Part shown: positions 8,952-17,946 of the stretch, one piece after another
Layout of the letters: every line of letters starts with the position of its first letter
Position numbering within the stretch: position 1 is the stretch's first letter
NCBI RefSeq assembly: GCF_900099785.1
Contig: NZ_FNDS01000016.1
Location: forward strand, 1-64,000
Reading direction: 5' to 3'
DNA: 64,000 nucleotides
From: Pseudomonas panipatensis
GTDB taxonomy: Bacteria; Pseudomonadota; Gammaproteobacteria; Pseudomonadales; Pseudomonadaceae
The notes under the pieces: generated by a model
Seen by the model: only the letters and a program-made list of their open reading frames with translations
What the model was told of the DNA's origin: nothing
The model's database searches: none
Made by a program: the position numbers and the translations under genes

Positions 8952-9845
8952 ATGATTCCTACCCACCTTCCCAACACCGCCACTCCGGAGCATATCGAGC
9001 AATCGCTGCGTGAGCACGGTTATGTCATCGTCGAAGAGCTGGCCAGCAATGAGCTGATGGATCGGATCGCCGCGGAAATGGCGCCGTTCATTCAGCACAC
9101 AGACTACGGTAAGGATAAGTTCATCGGTCTCCAGACCAAGCGTACCGGCGCCTTGATCGCCCGGTCGCCCGCGGCTCGCGAGCTGGTGATGCACCCGACC
9201 GTGCTGGGTGTTGCAGAGTGTTTTCTGTCCCATGCCTCGGCCTTTCAGTTGCACCTGACGCAGATCATCAGCGTCTATCCCGGTTCGCCCGCGCAGATGC
9301 TCCACCAAGATGAACTAGCCTGGGACTTCTTCCCGTTCCCGGACGATTACCAGGTGCAGTGCAATCTGTTGTGGGCCATGACCGACTACACCGAAGAGAA
9401 CGGCGCAACCCGCCTGGTGCCCGGCAGCCAGTTTACCGGCCGCAAGCAGAAGTACAGCGAAGCGCAGAGCATCCCCGCAGTGATGAAACGGGGCTCGGCA
9501 CTGTTCTACACCGGCAAGATCTACCACGGAGCAGGGGCCAACCGTTCCGACGGTATCCGTCAGGCCATCAATATCACCTACGCCGTCGGCTGGGTCCGCC
9601 AGGAGGAGAACCAGTACCTCTCCACGCCGCGGGATGTGGCTCAGACGCTTCCCGAGGCATTGCTCAAGATCATGGGGTACCAGTACGGGTGCTTCGCCTT
9701 GGGGTACACCCGCGATTTCGAAGACCCCCTCGTTGCGCTGCGCGATGATGTCCAGCAGCGCAACATGGGTATCGAGCTGGTCGACGCCGAGCGGCAGGAC
9801 AGTGCTGGAAGCTTCCGCCAGAACCTGTTGAGCGAAAGCGTCTAA
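8952..9845 (+). CDS. phytanoyl-CoA dioxygenase-family (PhyH) hydroxylase
   Basis: This 297-residue Fe(II)/2-oxoglutarate oxygenase has the metal triad HQD (118-120) and His192 in YHGAG, and Arg203 is the likely 2-oxoglutarate ligand. The start at 8952 (MIPTHLP) is chosen over 8880 because GCGAGG lies just upstream and the earlier 24 residues look non-coding. It is the first gene of a three-gene operon with a RidA-like protein (11 bp later) and an APC permease. That arrangement suggests hydroxylation of an imported amino acid or amine. The substrate cannot be read from the sequence; it lacks the ectoine hydroxylase signature. Confidence 0.8.
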   Translation: MIPTHLPNTATPEHIEQSLREHGYVIVEELASNELMDRIAAEMAPFIQHTDYGKDKFIGLQTKRTGALIARSPAARELVMHPTVLGVAECFLSHASAFQLHLTQIISVYPGSPAQMLHQDELAWDFFPFPDDYQVQCNLLWAMTDYTEENGATRLVPGSQFTGRKQKYSEAQSIPAVMKRGSALFYTGKIYHGAGANRSDGIRQAINITYAVGWVRQEENQYLSTPRDVAQTLPEALLKIMGYQYGCFALGYTRDFEDPLVALRDDVQQRNMGIELVDAERQDSAGSFRQNLLSESV

Positions 9846-9856
9846 GGGACTCGACC

Positions 9857-10270
9857 ATGATCAAGCGGTACACCCCTGAAGTGGGATATCTCGACCAGGA
9901 CGTCTTCGACGCGTTTGCCTTCCACCAGTCGGTGAGGGCAGGCGACACGCTGTATCTCTCGGGGATCGCACCGCTGCAGGGCGGTCTGGAGACGCTGGAG
10001 CTGGTCGGCGAGGGCGATATCGGTGCCCAATTGGACTACATCCTCGCGGTACTGGATCGCTGCTTGCACGCGGATGGTCTGGAGCGCCGCCACCTCGTCG
10101 CCTGGAATTTCTATACCACCGACATTCACGCCTTAGCCGCAGTCCTCCCAGACCGGCTGGTGCCCTGGCTTGGCGCTCATCGTCCGACCAGCACCACGCT
10201 CGAAGTGCAGTCCATGCTGCATCCCGCCCAGCAGCTGGAAATCACAGCCATCGCAGTGGCGTGCTCCTGA
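9857..10270 (+). CDS. RidA/YjgF/Rid-family protein
   Basis: The 137-residue cytosolic protein has the Rid fold signature pieces DTLYLSGIAPLQGG (about 29-43), an IGAQLDYILAVLDRC helix and a C-terminal LEVQSMLHPAQQLEITAIAVA strand pair. Rid proteins hydrolyse reactive enamine/imine intermediates made by PLP or oxidase enzymes. The catalytic Arg of RidA is not obvious at its usual C-terminal place, so it may belong to a divergent Rid subgroup. It sits 11 bp after the dioxygenase gene and is probably co-transcribed. Confidence 0.8.
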   Translation: MIKRYTPEVGYLDQDVFDAFAFHQSVRAGDTLYLSGIAPLQGGLETLELVGEGDIGAQLDYILAVLDRCLHADGLERRHLVAWNFYTTDIHALAAVLPDRLVPWLGAHRPTSTTLEVQSMLHPAQQLEITAIAVACS

Positions 10271-10371
10271 AAACGACTATTTGCCTTGCTTCGCCTCTGG
10301 CGATCGACTTGCCCGCCCCGCGACGCTAGCCCCGTCGCGGGTTACTCAAACGACATAACGGGACAGACAAG

Positions 10372-11799
10372 ATGACTTCCAATACCCACTCGCACACGCT
10401 GAGCGGCGATCTCGGCGTTACGTCCATCGTCATGATGGTGATTGCCACGGCTGCTCCCCTGACGGTGATGGCCGCCAACACCCCATTGATGATCGGGCTC
10501 GGAAATGGCGCGGCAGCGCCCTTCGATGCATTGGCGGCGATGCTGATCATGTTCTTGTTTTCGGTCGGCTTTGTCGCGATTTCTCGCCATATCGGTAACG
10601 CTGGTGCTTTCTATGCATGTATCCAGAAGGGGCTGGGACGCGTAGTCGGTCTGGGCGCTGCATCACTGGCGATGGTTTCGTATTCACTGTTTCTGCTGGC
10701 CATCGGCACCTATGTCGGTTACGCCGTCAGCGGGCTTCTCGGCAGTTTGTTCGGTGTTGCGCCGCCGTGGTGGCTGGCGACGCTGGGGGCGGTAGCCTGC
10801 ATCGGTGTACTGGGCTACCGGCGCATCGAAATGAGCTCAAAGGTTCTTGGCATCGCGCTGGTACTCGAAATCGGTGTCGTGTTGTTGCTCGACCTGCTGA
10901 TTCTTGTGGACAAGGGCGTAGACAGTATGCCGGTCGAGTCCTTCCAGGCATCCCATATCCTGTCCGGTTCGCCGGGGCTGGGGCTGCTCTTCGCCATCTA
11001 CTCATTCATTGGTTTCGAGTCCACCGTGATCTATCGAGAAGAGGCGAGGAACCCCGAAAGGACGATTCCAATCGCTACCTACACAGCGGTGTTCACGGTG
11101 GGAATCTTCTATGTCCTGTCGATGTGGTGCACGGTGGCCGGTATCGGCGTCGATCAAGTGGTCGCCTTCGCTAATGCACATCCAGGCGACATGTACCTGC
11201 TGTTGTCAGAGCGGCATCTGGGTAAAGCCTTCAGCGATGTGATTCAGGTTCTGCTGATCACCAGCCTGTTCGCTTGCATGCTTTCGCTGCACAACATCGT
11301 GGTGCGTTATCAGTACATCCTCGGCAAGTACGCGATCCTACCGGGCCGCTGCGCTCACATCCACGCCCGACATGGTTCGCCCTACGTCGCTTCGCTGCTC
11401 CAGAGCGGTTTTGCCGTGGCAGGCATACTGGTGCTGGCGTTGGCCGGTCTGGACCCGGTTACGCAGATCTATACGTGGGGCGCCACGGCGGGCACCCTGG
11501 GATACATGGTGATTCTCGTCCTGGCCAGCCTGGCCATCCTCGCCTACTTCAAGCGAAGCGGTCACGATCGCCGGCTGTGGCAGACACGCATAGCCCCACT
11601 CGGCGGGCTCATCGGTGTCGTCTCCTGCCTGGTCATTGCCATCGTCAACCTACCCACGCTGATCGGCGGGGACGAAGACAGCATTGCGCCGGTGATGGGG
11701 ATGCTAGTGGTGCTCGCATTCGCAGTGGGTAGCATCTCCGCCCTGATGCTAAGGGGCCGTTCGCCCGAACGGTACATGGCCCTACAGGAGCTGGCCTGA
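10372..11799 (+). CDS. APC-family amino acid/polyamine permease
   Basis: The 475-residue inner-membrane protein has about 12 hydrophobic segments. It opens with SGDLGVTSIVMMVIATAAPLTVM, the APC first-helix pattern, and has a FAIYSFIGFESTVIYREEARNPERTIP block in the middle that is the family hallmark (FxGFE...EEA.NP.R.IP). It likely imports the amino acid or amine acted on by the upstream dioxygenase and RidA protein. It is last in the operon, 101 bp after ridA. The substrate is unknown. Confidence 0.85.
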   Translation: MTSNTHSHTLSGDLGVTSIVMMVIATAAPLTVMAANTPLMIGLGNGAAAPFDALAAMLIMFLFSVGFVAISRHIGNAGAFYACIQKGLGRVVGLGAASLAMVSYSLFLLAIGTYVGYAVSGLLGSLFGVAPPWWLATLGAVACIGVLGYRRIEMSSKVLGIALVLEIGVVLLLDLLILVDKGVDSMPVESFQASHILSGSPGLGLLFAIYSFIGFESTVIYREEARNPERTIPIATYTAVFTVGIFYVLSMWCTVAGIGVDQVVAFANAHPGDMYLLLSERHLGKAFSDVIQVLLITSLFACMLSLHNIVVRYQYILGKYAILPGRCAHIHARHGSPYVASLLQSGFAVAGILVLALAGLDPVTQIYTWGATAGTLGYMVILVLASLAILAYFKRSGHDRRLWQTRIAPLGGLIGVVSCLVIAIVNLPTLIGGDEDSIAPVMGMLVVLAFAVGSISALMLRGRSPERYMALQELA

Positions 11800-12279
11800 T
11801 CGAGAGCCCGTGTCATGGACCCTTGCCTCGCCACGGGCTTCCGCCATCAGGCGCCTAGACTGGCTGGATGTGGAAGCTTCCGACATGGCCAGAGGGCGTC
11901 AGGGCAATGCCGCACTCCAGCTTGCCATGTTCGAATCGGGCCTTATAAACGTCTGATCCGCTCTGAGAGACATAGTGAAGTGCAGGCTCTGCAAGCTGCC
12001 AAGGCTCTTGAGTAGCGAATGGACATGGTCCTGCTGCTCCGCTAGTTGTCGCTGTGGTTGTGCGCGAGGTGCTTGCAGACGGCGGCGCAGTGGAGGCTCC
12101 ATTCGTTCGGTTCGATGTCCAGAGGGCGAGCTCGTGCTCGTAGCGGCAGGTGCGACGACGGTAGGTTCGGGCCATGTCATGTTTCCTAAAGCGTTGTCGG
12201 GATGACATGGCGGCCTCCAGCAGTGTGGGCGGTTGAGATTATGTCCTCTTTGTGGCGTCAGCTTCTGTCGAGCTGCTCG
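11800..12279. other. intergenic with a possible C-terminal gene relic
   Basis: No complete gene. On the minus strand at about 11861-12000 the frame reads LHYVSQSGSDVYKARFEH and later GIALTPSGHVGSFHIQPV, resembling the last two strands of small DUF3887/NTF2-like domains. The rest of that frame is low-complexity and unconvincing. It is probably a decayed gene; the family is a guess. Confidence 0.3.
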
Positions 12280-12945
12280 TCAGCGGCAAGCCGCGATGGC
12301 CAGCGCGGCGGCGGCGGTGCGGGTTTCCACGCCGAGTTTCACGTAGACGTGTTCTAGGTGCTTGTTCACCGTTCTGGGTGAGAGGCCGAGAATGTCGCCT
12401 ATGTCGCGGTTGGTCTTGCCGCAGGCTACCCAGTGGAGGACTTCGACTTCGCGGCCGGTCAACTGGTAGCGGCTGCTGAGGGCTTCGAGGTTCTGCTCGC
12501 CGGTGAGTTGCGGGCGACTGGCCGGGGTTCTCCTGGCGGCCTGAAGTTCACGGGCGGTCCTCAGGTGCGCAGCCACGCGGGCGAGGACTTCGTCGGTCTT
12601 CAGGGGCTTGGTGACGTAGTCGATGCCGCCGGCGGTGAAGGCTTCGACCACGTGTTCGCTTTCGGTCAGGGCGGTCATGAACAGCACTGGGATGTCGGCT
12701 ATCTCGGCCTGGGCCTTGATCCGCCGGCAGGTCTCGAAGCCGTTCAGGCCGGGCATCACCGCGTCCAGCAGGACCACGTCCGGGCGGCGGCGCTGCATGC
12801 GTTCCAGTGCACTGGCGCCGTCCATGGCCACCAGCACCATGTAGCCTGCGGCGTCCAGGGCGTCGGAGAGCAGGGCCAGGTTGTCCGGGGTGTCGTCGAC
12901 TATCAGCACGACGCCTGCAGGGGGGGGCTGTAGGGCGGCGTTCAT
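12280..12945 (-). CDS. LuxR-type response regulator of the amide regulon
   Basis: The 221-residue protein has a receiver domain (1-125; acidic pocket DD 17-18, phospho-acceptor Asp61 in LLDAVMPG, Lys in TKPL) and a C-terminal LuxR HTH (about 155-215: LTGREVEVLHWVACGKTNRDIGDILGL...). Its ATG overlaps the stop of the hybrid kinase gene as ATGA, so the two are translationally coupled partners. It most likely binds the TACGTCA..TGACGTA sites found in the divergent promoter region and before fmdA. It probably activates the amide uptake and hydrolysis genes in place of AmiR. Confidence 0.85.
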   Translation of the reverse strand: MNAALQPPPAGVVLIVDDTPDNLALLSDALDAAGYMVLVAMDGASALERMQRRRPDVVLLDAVMPGLNGFETCRRIKAQAEIADIPVLFMTALTESEHVVEAFTAGGIDYVTKPLKTDEVLARVAAHLRTARELQAARRTPASRPQLTGEQNLEALSSRYQLTGREVEVLHWVACGKTNRDIGDILGLSPRTVNKHLEHVYVKLGVETRTAAAALAIAACR

Positions 12946-15900
12946 GGTTTCTCTCCTTCCAGGGGTAGGTCGGCCGGCTGTAGGGTTTCCTTGAGGCGGC
13001 GGTTGAAGTCGTTGAGCTGGAAGCGCTTGACCAGCTTGCGCAGCGCGTCCACGTATGCGGCGCTGGCCGGCTCTTCGCGCTCGATGCGGTCCAGGCGTTC
13101 GAGGATGCCTTTCACGTAGCCCAGCGCGCCCAGCTCGTGGAGCTCTGCCAGACTGGCCGCGCTTGGCGCCTGCAACGGGGTCGGTGGCGGGACGGGGGAC
13201 TCGTCGTTGCCCTCCAGCCATTCCAGGCCGAGCTGCTGCTTGATCTTCTCCAGCAGCCGCGGCGTGTGCACCGGTTTGGCCAGGTAGTCGTCGCAGGCGG
13301 CGGCCACGCTGCGTTCGCGGTCGTCGGCGAAGGCGTTGGCGGAGATGACGATGATGGGCGCGGTGGAAAGGCCGTTGCGACGGATCAGGGTGCTGGTCTC
13401 CAGGCCGTCGAGCAGGGGCATGGAGAGGTCCATGAGGATCAGGTCCGGCTGCAGCAGCGCCACCTGGCGGATGGCTTCCTGGCCGTTGCCGGCCTCGGCC
13501 AGGTCGAAGCCCAGGGGGGCGAGCATGCCGGCCAGCACGCGGCGGTGTTCGATGTGGTCGTCTACCAGCAGCACCAGGCGGCGCGCGCCCCGGTAGCCGA
13601 CGATGTTGTGCTCGACGTGGACCAGCGCCTGCGGCACGCGCACTTCGGAGAGGAACAGGCGGACCACGAAGCGGGTGCCCTGGCCCGGCGTGCTGCTCAC
13701 GTCCAGGGCGCCGCCCATCAGTGCGACCAGCATGCGGGTGATGGTCAGGCCCAGCCCCAGGCCGTTGTCCTGGCGCAGTGGGTCGCCGCGTTCGAAGGGC
13801 TGGAACAGGCGCTCCAGCTGTTCCTCGGGAATACCTATGCCGCTGTCGATGATTTCGAAGGTGGCGGTTTCCCGAGCATAGGTCACGCGCAGGGTGACGC
13901 CGCCGCGGTCGGTGTAGCGCACCGCGTTGCCGAGCAGGTTGATGAGGATCTGGCGGATGCGCTTTTCGTCGCCGCGCACCACCGCGGGGATGCGCCCCTG
14001 GGATTCGAAGCGAAAGCTCAGACCCTTTTCCTTGGCCTGGGGGGCAAACATCTGTTTGAGCTGTTGGAGAAATTCCGGGAAGGGGACTTCCGTGGCTTCG
14101 AGGTTGAGCTTGCCGGCCTCGATCTTGGCCACGTCGAGCAGGCCGTCGATCAGCGACAGCAGGTGCGAGCCGCTGCGGTAGATGGTGGCCAGGGCGTCCT
14201 GCTGGCGGCTGCTGCTGGCCGGATCGCGCTGCAGGATCTGGGTGTAGCCGAGGATGCTGTTCAATGGGGTACGCAGTTCGTGGGAGAGCCCGGTGACGTA
14301 GCGGCTCTTCGCGGCGTTGGCGGCTTCCGAGGCTTCCTTGGCTTTCTGCAGGGCCTCGTCGGTCTTGCGGTGGGCCTGGATTTCCTGCATCAGCAGCGCG
14401 GTCTGCCGGGTCGATTCCTCCAGCGCGACATGGCGGCTCTCGCGGGTCAGCACCACCCACCAGGCCAGCGCCGCGGCGAACAGGGTGAGGAGCATGAACG
14501 CCTTGAAGAAGCCCTGATACAGCAGGTGGCGCTCGTCGCCCTGGAGGCCTTGGGAGACCTGGCTGTAGATCAGCGTCAGGGCGCAGAACATCAGGCCGAC
14601 CAAGATGATGAGCACGCCCAGATAGTGCGCCAGGCGGGTATGCAGGTGGGGTACCGAGGTGTTCGGCAGCAGCCAGCGCAGCAGGGCGTCGAACTGCGCT
14701 GCCAGCCGCGCCTTGGGTTTGCACAGGTCGCCGCAACGTGCGTCCAGCGAGCAGCAGAGCGAGCAGATGGGCGCGCCATAGGCGGGGCAGAAGGCGACGT
14801 CCTCGCGCTCGAAGGCATTGGCGCAGAGCACGCATTCCAGGTGGGTCTGCTGTGGATGTTCCAGTTTCAGCACGCTGGTGCGGGCTATGTAGTAACGGCT
14901 GCCGGTGATCCACGCCAGCAGTGGCGCGCAGATCAGCGCCGAGCCCAGGGAAACCACCGGCGAAGCGGCCTGCGCCAGTGCGCCGAACAGCCCTGCGTGG
15001 GCCAGACCGGAGAGTAGCGAGGCGAGCAACATGGCGCCGACGCCCACCGGATTGATGTCGTACAGGTGCGCGCGCTTGAACTCTATGTGTTTCGGCGACA
15101 GGCCTAGGGGCTTGTTGATCACCAGGTCGGCGACCACCGCACCGATCCAGGCGATGGCGATGTTGGCGTAGAGACCAAGGACTTCCTCGATGGCCTCGAA
15201 CACCCCCAGCTCCATGAGCATCAGTGCGATCAGCACGTTGAACACCAGCCACACCACACGCCCGGGGTGGCTGTGGGTGACTCGGGCGAAGAAGTTCGAC
15301 CAGGCCAGGGAGCCGGCATAGGCGTTGGTCAGGTTGATCTTCACCTGGCTGACGATAACGAACAGCACCATGGCGCCCATGGCCCAGGCGGGAGAGGCGA
15401 ACACGTAGCCGAAGGCGACCAGGTACATCTGGGTCGGCTCGGCGGCGCGCTCCATGGGGATTTCGTGCTGCAGGGCGAGGAATGCGAGGAAGGCGCCGGC
15501 GAGCATCTTCAGCGAGCCGGGGATGATCCAGCCGGGGCCGGCCATCAGCAGAGCGGCCCACCAGCGGCGGCTGTTGCGCGTGGTCTTCTCGGGGAGGAAG
15601 CGCAGGTAGTCGACCTGCTCGCCGACCTGGGTCACCAGCGCCAGGCCCACGGTGCAGGCGGCGCCGAAGGATAGCAGGTTGAAGGCGCCGACCTCGCCCT
15701 CGCGGCCGGCGAAGGTGGTCCAGTCGGCCAGCGCACCGGGGTTCTTGGCGATGACGAAGACGTAGGGCAGCACCAGCAGGATCAGCCACACCGGCTGGGT
15801 CCACATTTGCAGGCGGTTTATCAGGGTGATGCCGTAGGTGACCAGGGGGATGACGATGATCGAGCAGATCACGTAGGCCAGGGCCAGCGGGATGCGGAAG

Positions 15901-16337
15901 TACAGCTCCAGGGCTAGCGCCATGATCGCCGCTTCCAAGGCGAAGAACAGGAAGGTGAAGCTGGCGTAGATCAGCGAGGTGATGGTCGAGCCGATGTAGC
16001 CGAAGCCGGCGCCGCGGGTCAGCAGGTCCATGTCCACGCCGTAGCGCGCCGCGTAGTAGCTGATCGGCAGGCCGGTGAGGAAGATTACCAGGCTCACCGC
16101 CAATACCGCCCATAGGGTATTGGTGAAGCCGTAGCTGATCGCCAGGGCGCCGCCGATGGCTTCCAGGGCCAGGAAGGACACGGCGCCCAGCGCGGTATTG
16201 GCGATGCGGAACTCCGACCACTTGCGGAAGGACCTGGGCGTGTAGCGCAGGGCGTAGTCCTCCAGCGTCTCGTCGGCGACCCAGCTGTTGTAGTCGCGGC
16301 GGATCTTGGCGATGCGTTGCGTCCCGGTGTGCTGCAC
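12942..16337 (-). CDS. hybrid histidine kinase with NCS1-permease-like sensor domain
   Basis: The 1131-residue membrane protein begins with about 480 residues resembling an NCS1 nucleobase/allantoin permease (12 helices, e.g. GALAISYGFTNTLWAV, GVDMDLLTRGAGFGYIGST). Next is a Cys cluster (about 500-538, CVLCANAF, FCPAYG, CSLCC, CGDLC) that may bind metal, then two more helices, HisKA (His ~686 in SHELRTPLN), HATPase_c (GNGxGIG region and GLGLGLTITR), a receiver (Asp ~969, LILMDLSMP) and a C-terminal helical tail. GTG at 16337 is chosen because AGGAG lies 7 nt upstream. It is coupled to the response regulator gene. It probably senses amides or urea through the transporter-like part (inference). 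Confidence 0.85.
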   Translation of the reverse strand: MQHTGTQRIAKIRRDYNSWVADETLEDYALRYTPRSFRKWSEFRIANTALGAVSFLALEAIGGALAISYGFTNTLWAVLAVSLVIFLTGLPISYYAARYGVDMDLLTRGAGFGYIGSTITSLIYASFTFLFFALEAAIMALALELYFRIPLALAYVICSIIVIPLVTYGITLINRLQMWTQPVWLILLVLPYVFVIAKNPGALADWTTFAGREGEVGAFNLLSFGAACTVGLALVTQVGEQVDYLRFLPEKTTRNSRRWWAALLMAGPGWIIPGSLKMLAGAFLAFLALQHEIPMERAAEPTQMYLVAFGYVFASPAWAMGAMVLFVIVSQVKINLTNAYAGSLAWSNFFARVTHSHPGRVVWLVFNVLIALMLMELGVFEAIEEVLGLYANIAIAWIGAVVADLVINKPLGLSPKHIEFKRAHLYDINPVGVGAMLLASLLSGLAHAGLFGALAQAASPVVSLGSALICAPLLAWITGSRYYIARTSVLKLEHPQQTHLECVLCANAFEREDVAFCPAYGAPICSLCCSLDARCGDLCKPKARLAAQFDALLRWLLPNTSVPHLHTRLAHYLGVLIILVGLMFCALTLIYSQVSQGLQGDERHLLYQGFFKAFMLLTLFAAALAWWVVLTRESRHVALEESTRQTALLMQEIQAHRKTDEALQKAKEASEAANAAKSRYVTGLSHELRTPLNSILGYTQILQRDPASSSRQQDALATIYRSGSHLLSLIDGLLDVAKIEAGKLNLEATEVPFPEFLQQLKQMFAPQAKEKGLSFRFESQGRIPAVVRGDEKRIRQILINLLGNAVRYTDRGGVTLRVTYARETATFEIIDSGIGIPEEQLERLFQPFERGDPLRQDNGLGLGLTITRMLVALMGGALDVSSTPGQGTRFVVRLFLSEVRVPQALVHVEHNIVGYRGARRLVLLVDDHIEHRRVLAGMLAPLGFDLAEAGNGQEAIRQVALLQPDLILMDLSMPLLDGLETSTLIRRNGLSTAPIIVISANAFADDRERSVAAACDDYLAKPVHTPRLLEKIKQQLGLEWLEGNDESPVPPPTPLQAPSAASLAELHELGALGYVKGILERLDRIEREEPASAAYVDALRKLVKRFQLNDFNRRLKETLQPADLPLEGEKP

Positions 16338-16496
16338 GGCGGCGCTCCTGGCGGTTCGGCGGAAAGGGGCATCAGGCAAGTTCCGTGCCCCCGCGCGGGG
16401 CCCGGGCCAGGCACCTCGGCGCGCACCGCCCAGGCAGCGTTGCTCCGCGCGGGCGCGCGATGGGCAGAGCATGCCCCAGTCCGTTGCAGGGGGCAG

Positions 16497-16512
16497 TACG
16501 TCATATGACGTA
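16497..16512. promoter_or_regulatory. operator-like perfect palindrome TACGTCATATGACGTA
   Basis: A 16-bp perfect palindrome lies in the 299-bp gap between the hybrid kinase and the ABC-transporter operon. It shares half-site TACGTCA with the sites at 16519 and 21672. It is likely bound by the LuxR-type regulator at 12280-12945. Confidence 0.7.
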
Positions 16513-16518
16513 TGCCGT

Positions 16519-16534
16519 TACGTCATCCTGCGTA
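16519..16534. promoter_or_regulatory. second operator-like site TACGTCATCCTGCGTA
   Basis: This imperfect copy of the 16497 palindrome is centred 22 bp away, about two helical turns, so two dimers could bind one DNA face. It sits about 103 bp before the substrate-binding protein gene. Confidence 0.65.
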
Positions 16535-16636
16535 TGTTCCGCCACCGCGCCCGCAGCGCATCCTTGCTCCGCAGCGAAAACCCCCGCAGCCCCGGTCACA
16601 AGGGGCGACCGGCACATCACTTAGAGGAGCGAGAAG

Positions 16637-17881
16637 ATGCACAGACCATCGGGCGTGAAACCCAGCCTTCCCCGGCGCCTGGCGCTGGGTGCCGCGGCAT
16701 TGTCCCTGCTGGCGGCCAGCGTGTTCAGCCAGGGAGTGATGGCCGACACCGCCAACACCACCGGCCTGGCGGTGACCGACAAGGAAGTCACCGTCGGCCA
16801 GCTTCACTCGGCCACCGGCACCATGGCGATCTCCGAGACCGGCGCGATCCAGGCTGAGCGCCTGGCCATCGAGCAGATCAACGCCGAGGGCGGCGTGCTC
16901 GGCCGGCAGATCAAGATCATCCAGGAAGACGGCGCCTCCGACTGGCCGACCTTCGCCGAGAAGGCCAAGAAGCTGTTGGAGGCCGACAAAGTCGCCGCGG
17001 TGTTCGGCTGCTGGACCTCGGCCTCGCGCAAGGCGGTGCTGCCGATCTTCGAGAAGGACAACGGCCTGCTCTACTACCCGACCTTCTATGAGGGGCTGGA
17101 GCAGTCGAAGAACGTGTTCTATACCGGCCAGGAGGCCACCCAGCAGATCCTTTCGGCGCTGGACTGGCTGGCCAAGGAGAAGGGCGCCAAGACCTTCTAC
17201 CTGGTGGGCTCGGACTACATCTGGCCGCGTACCTCGATGAAGATCGCCCGCAAGCACATCGAGAACGTGCTGCACGGTGAAGTGGTGGGTGAGGAGTACT
17301 ACCCGCTGGGCGGCACCCAGTTCGGCTCGCTGACCAACAAGATCAAGCTGAAAAAGCCCGACGTGGTCTTCGCCGCTGTAGTCGGGGGCTCCAACGTGGC
17401 CTTCTACAAGCAGCTCAAGGCCGCCGGCATCACCTCGACCAAGCAGACCTTGCTGACCCTCTCGGTGACCGAGGATGAAATGCTCGGCATCGGCGGCGAG
17501 AACATGGCCGGCTTCTATTCCTCGATGAAGTACTTCCAGACCCTGGATAACGATAACAACAAGAAGTTCGTCGAGGCGTTCAAGGCCAAGTACGGCAAGG
17601 ACGCGGTCATCGGCGACGTGACCCAGGCCGCCTACCTCGGCCCCTGGCTGTGGAAGATGGCGGTGGAGAAGGCCGGCAGCTTCGACGTCGACAAGGTGGT
17701 CGCGGCCTCGCCGGGCCTGGAGCTGAAGATTGCGCCGGAAGGCTATGTGAAGGTCCACGACAACCATCACCTGTGGAGCCGCTCGCGCATCGGGCAGGTC
17801 CAGCCAGATGGCACCTTCAAGGTGGTCCACGAGTCCGCCGGCCTGATCGAACCCAACCCCTTCCCCAAGGGCTACCAGTAA
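16637..17881 (+). CDS. UrtA/FmdD-type amide or urea-binding protein
   Basis: This 414-residue periplasmic solute-binding protein of a branched-chain-type ABC importer has a signal peptide at about 1-36 (RRLALGAAALSLLAASVFSQGVMA). The mature part starts VTVGQLHSATGTMAISETG, the UrtA/FmdD pattern, with VAAVFGCWTSASRKAVLPIFE and the YYPLGGTQF segment of urea/amide binders. It heads the operon urtABCDE-fmdA-fmdB-amiE-amiB. A ligand of urea, formamide or acetamide is inferred from the downstream amidases; formamide/acetamide is more likely because no urease gene is present. Ribosome site AGAGGAG lies upstream. Confidence 0.85.
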   Translation: MHRPSGVKPSLPRRLALGAAALSLLAASVFSQGVMADTANTTGLAVTDKEVTVGQLHSATGTMAISETGAIQAERLAIEQINAEGGVLGRQIKIIQEDGASDWPTFAEKAKKLLEADKVAAVFGCWTSASRKAVLPIFEKDNGLLYYPTFYEGLEQSKNVFYTGQEATQQILSALDWLAKEKGAKTFYLVGSDYIWPRTSMKIARKHIENVLHGEVVGEEYYPLGGTQFGSLTNKIKLKKPDVVFAAVVGGSNVAFYKQLKAAGITSTKQTLLTLSVTEDEMLGIGGENMAGFYSSMKYFQTLDNDNNKKFVEAFKAKYGKDAVIGDVTQAAYLGPWLWKMAVEKAGSFDVDKVVAASPGLELKIAPEGYVKVHDNHHLWSRSRIGQVQPDGTFKVVHESAGLIEPNPFPKGYQ

Positions 17882-17946
17882 GCCTTGCCTGACCGGGGCC
17901 GCCCGCCGCCGGCGCGGCGGCACCACCACCTTTGCGGGAGACCCTC

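Noticed and set aside
13137-15017. 626-codon plus-strand open frame opposite the hybrid kinase
   Set aside because: It is antisense to a gene with clear membrane, kinase and receiver motifs; its composition (runs of Ala, Gly, Gln, Val) is that of a GC-rich shadow frame and no domain is visible.
12946-16221. 1313-codon minus-strand frame extending the LuxR regulator upstream
   Set aside because: The part before residue MNAALQPPP is an Arg/Pro-rich out-of-frame reading of the kinase gene; the regulator starts at 12945 with an ATGA overlap.
16523-17929. 468-codon minus frame opposite the amide-binding protein gene
   Set aside because: Shadow of the binding-protein gene; no signal, no domain, low-complexity Leu/Val/Gly/Asp composition.
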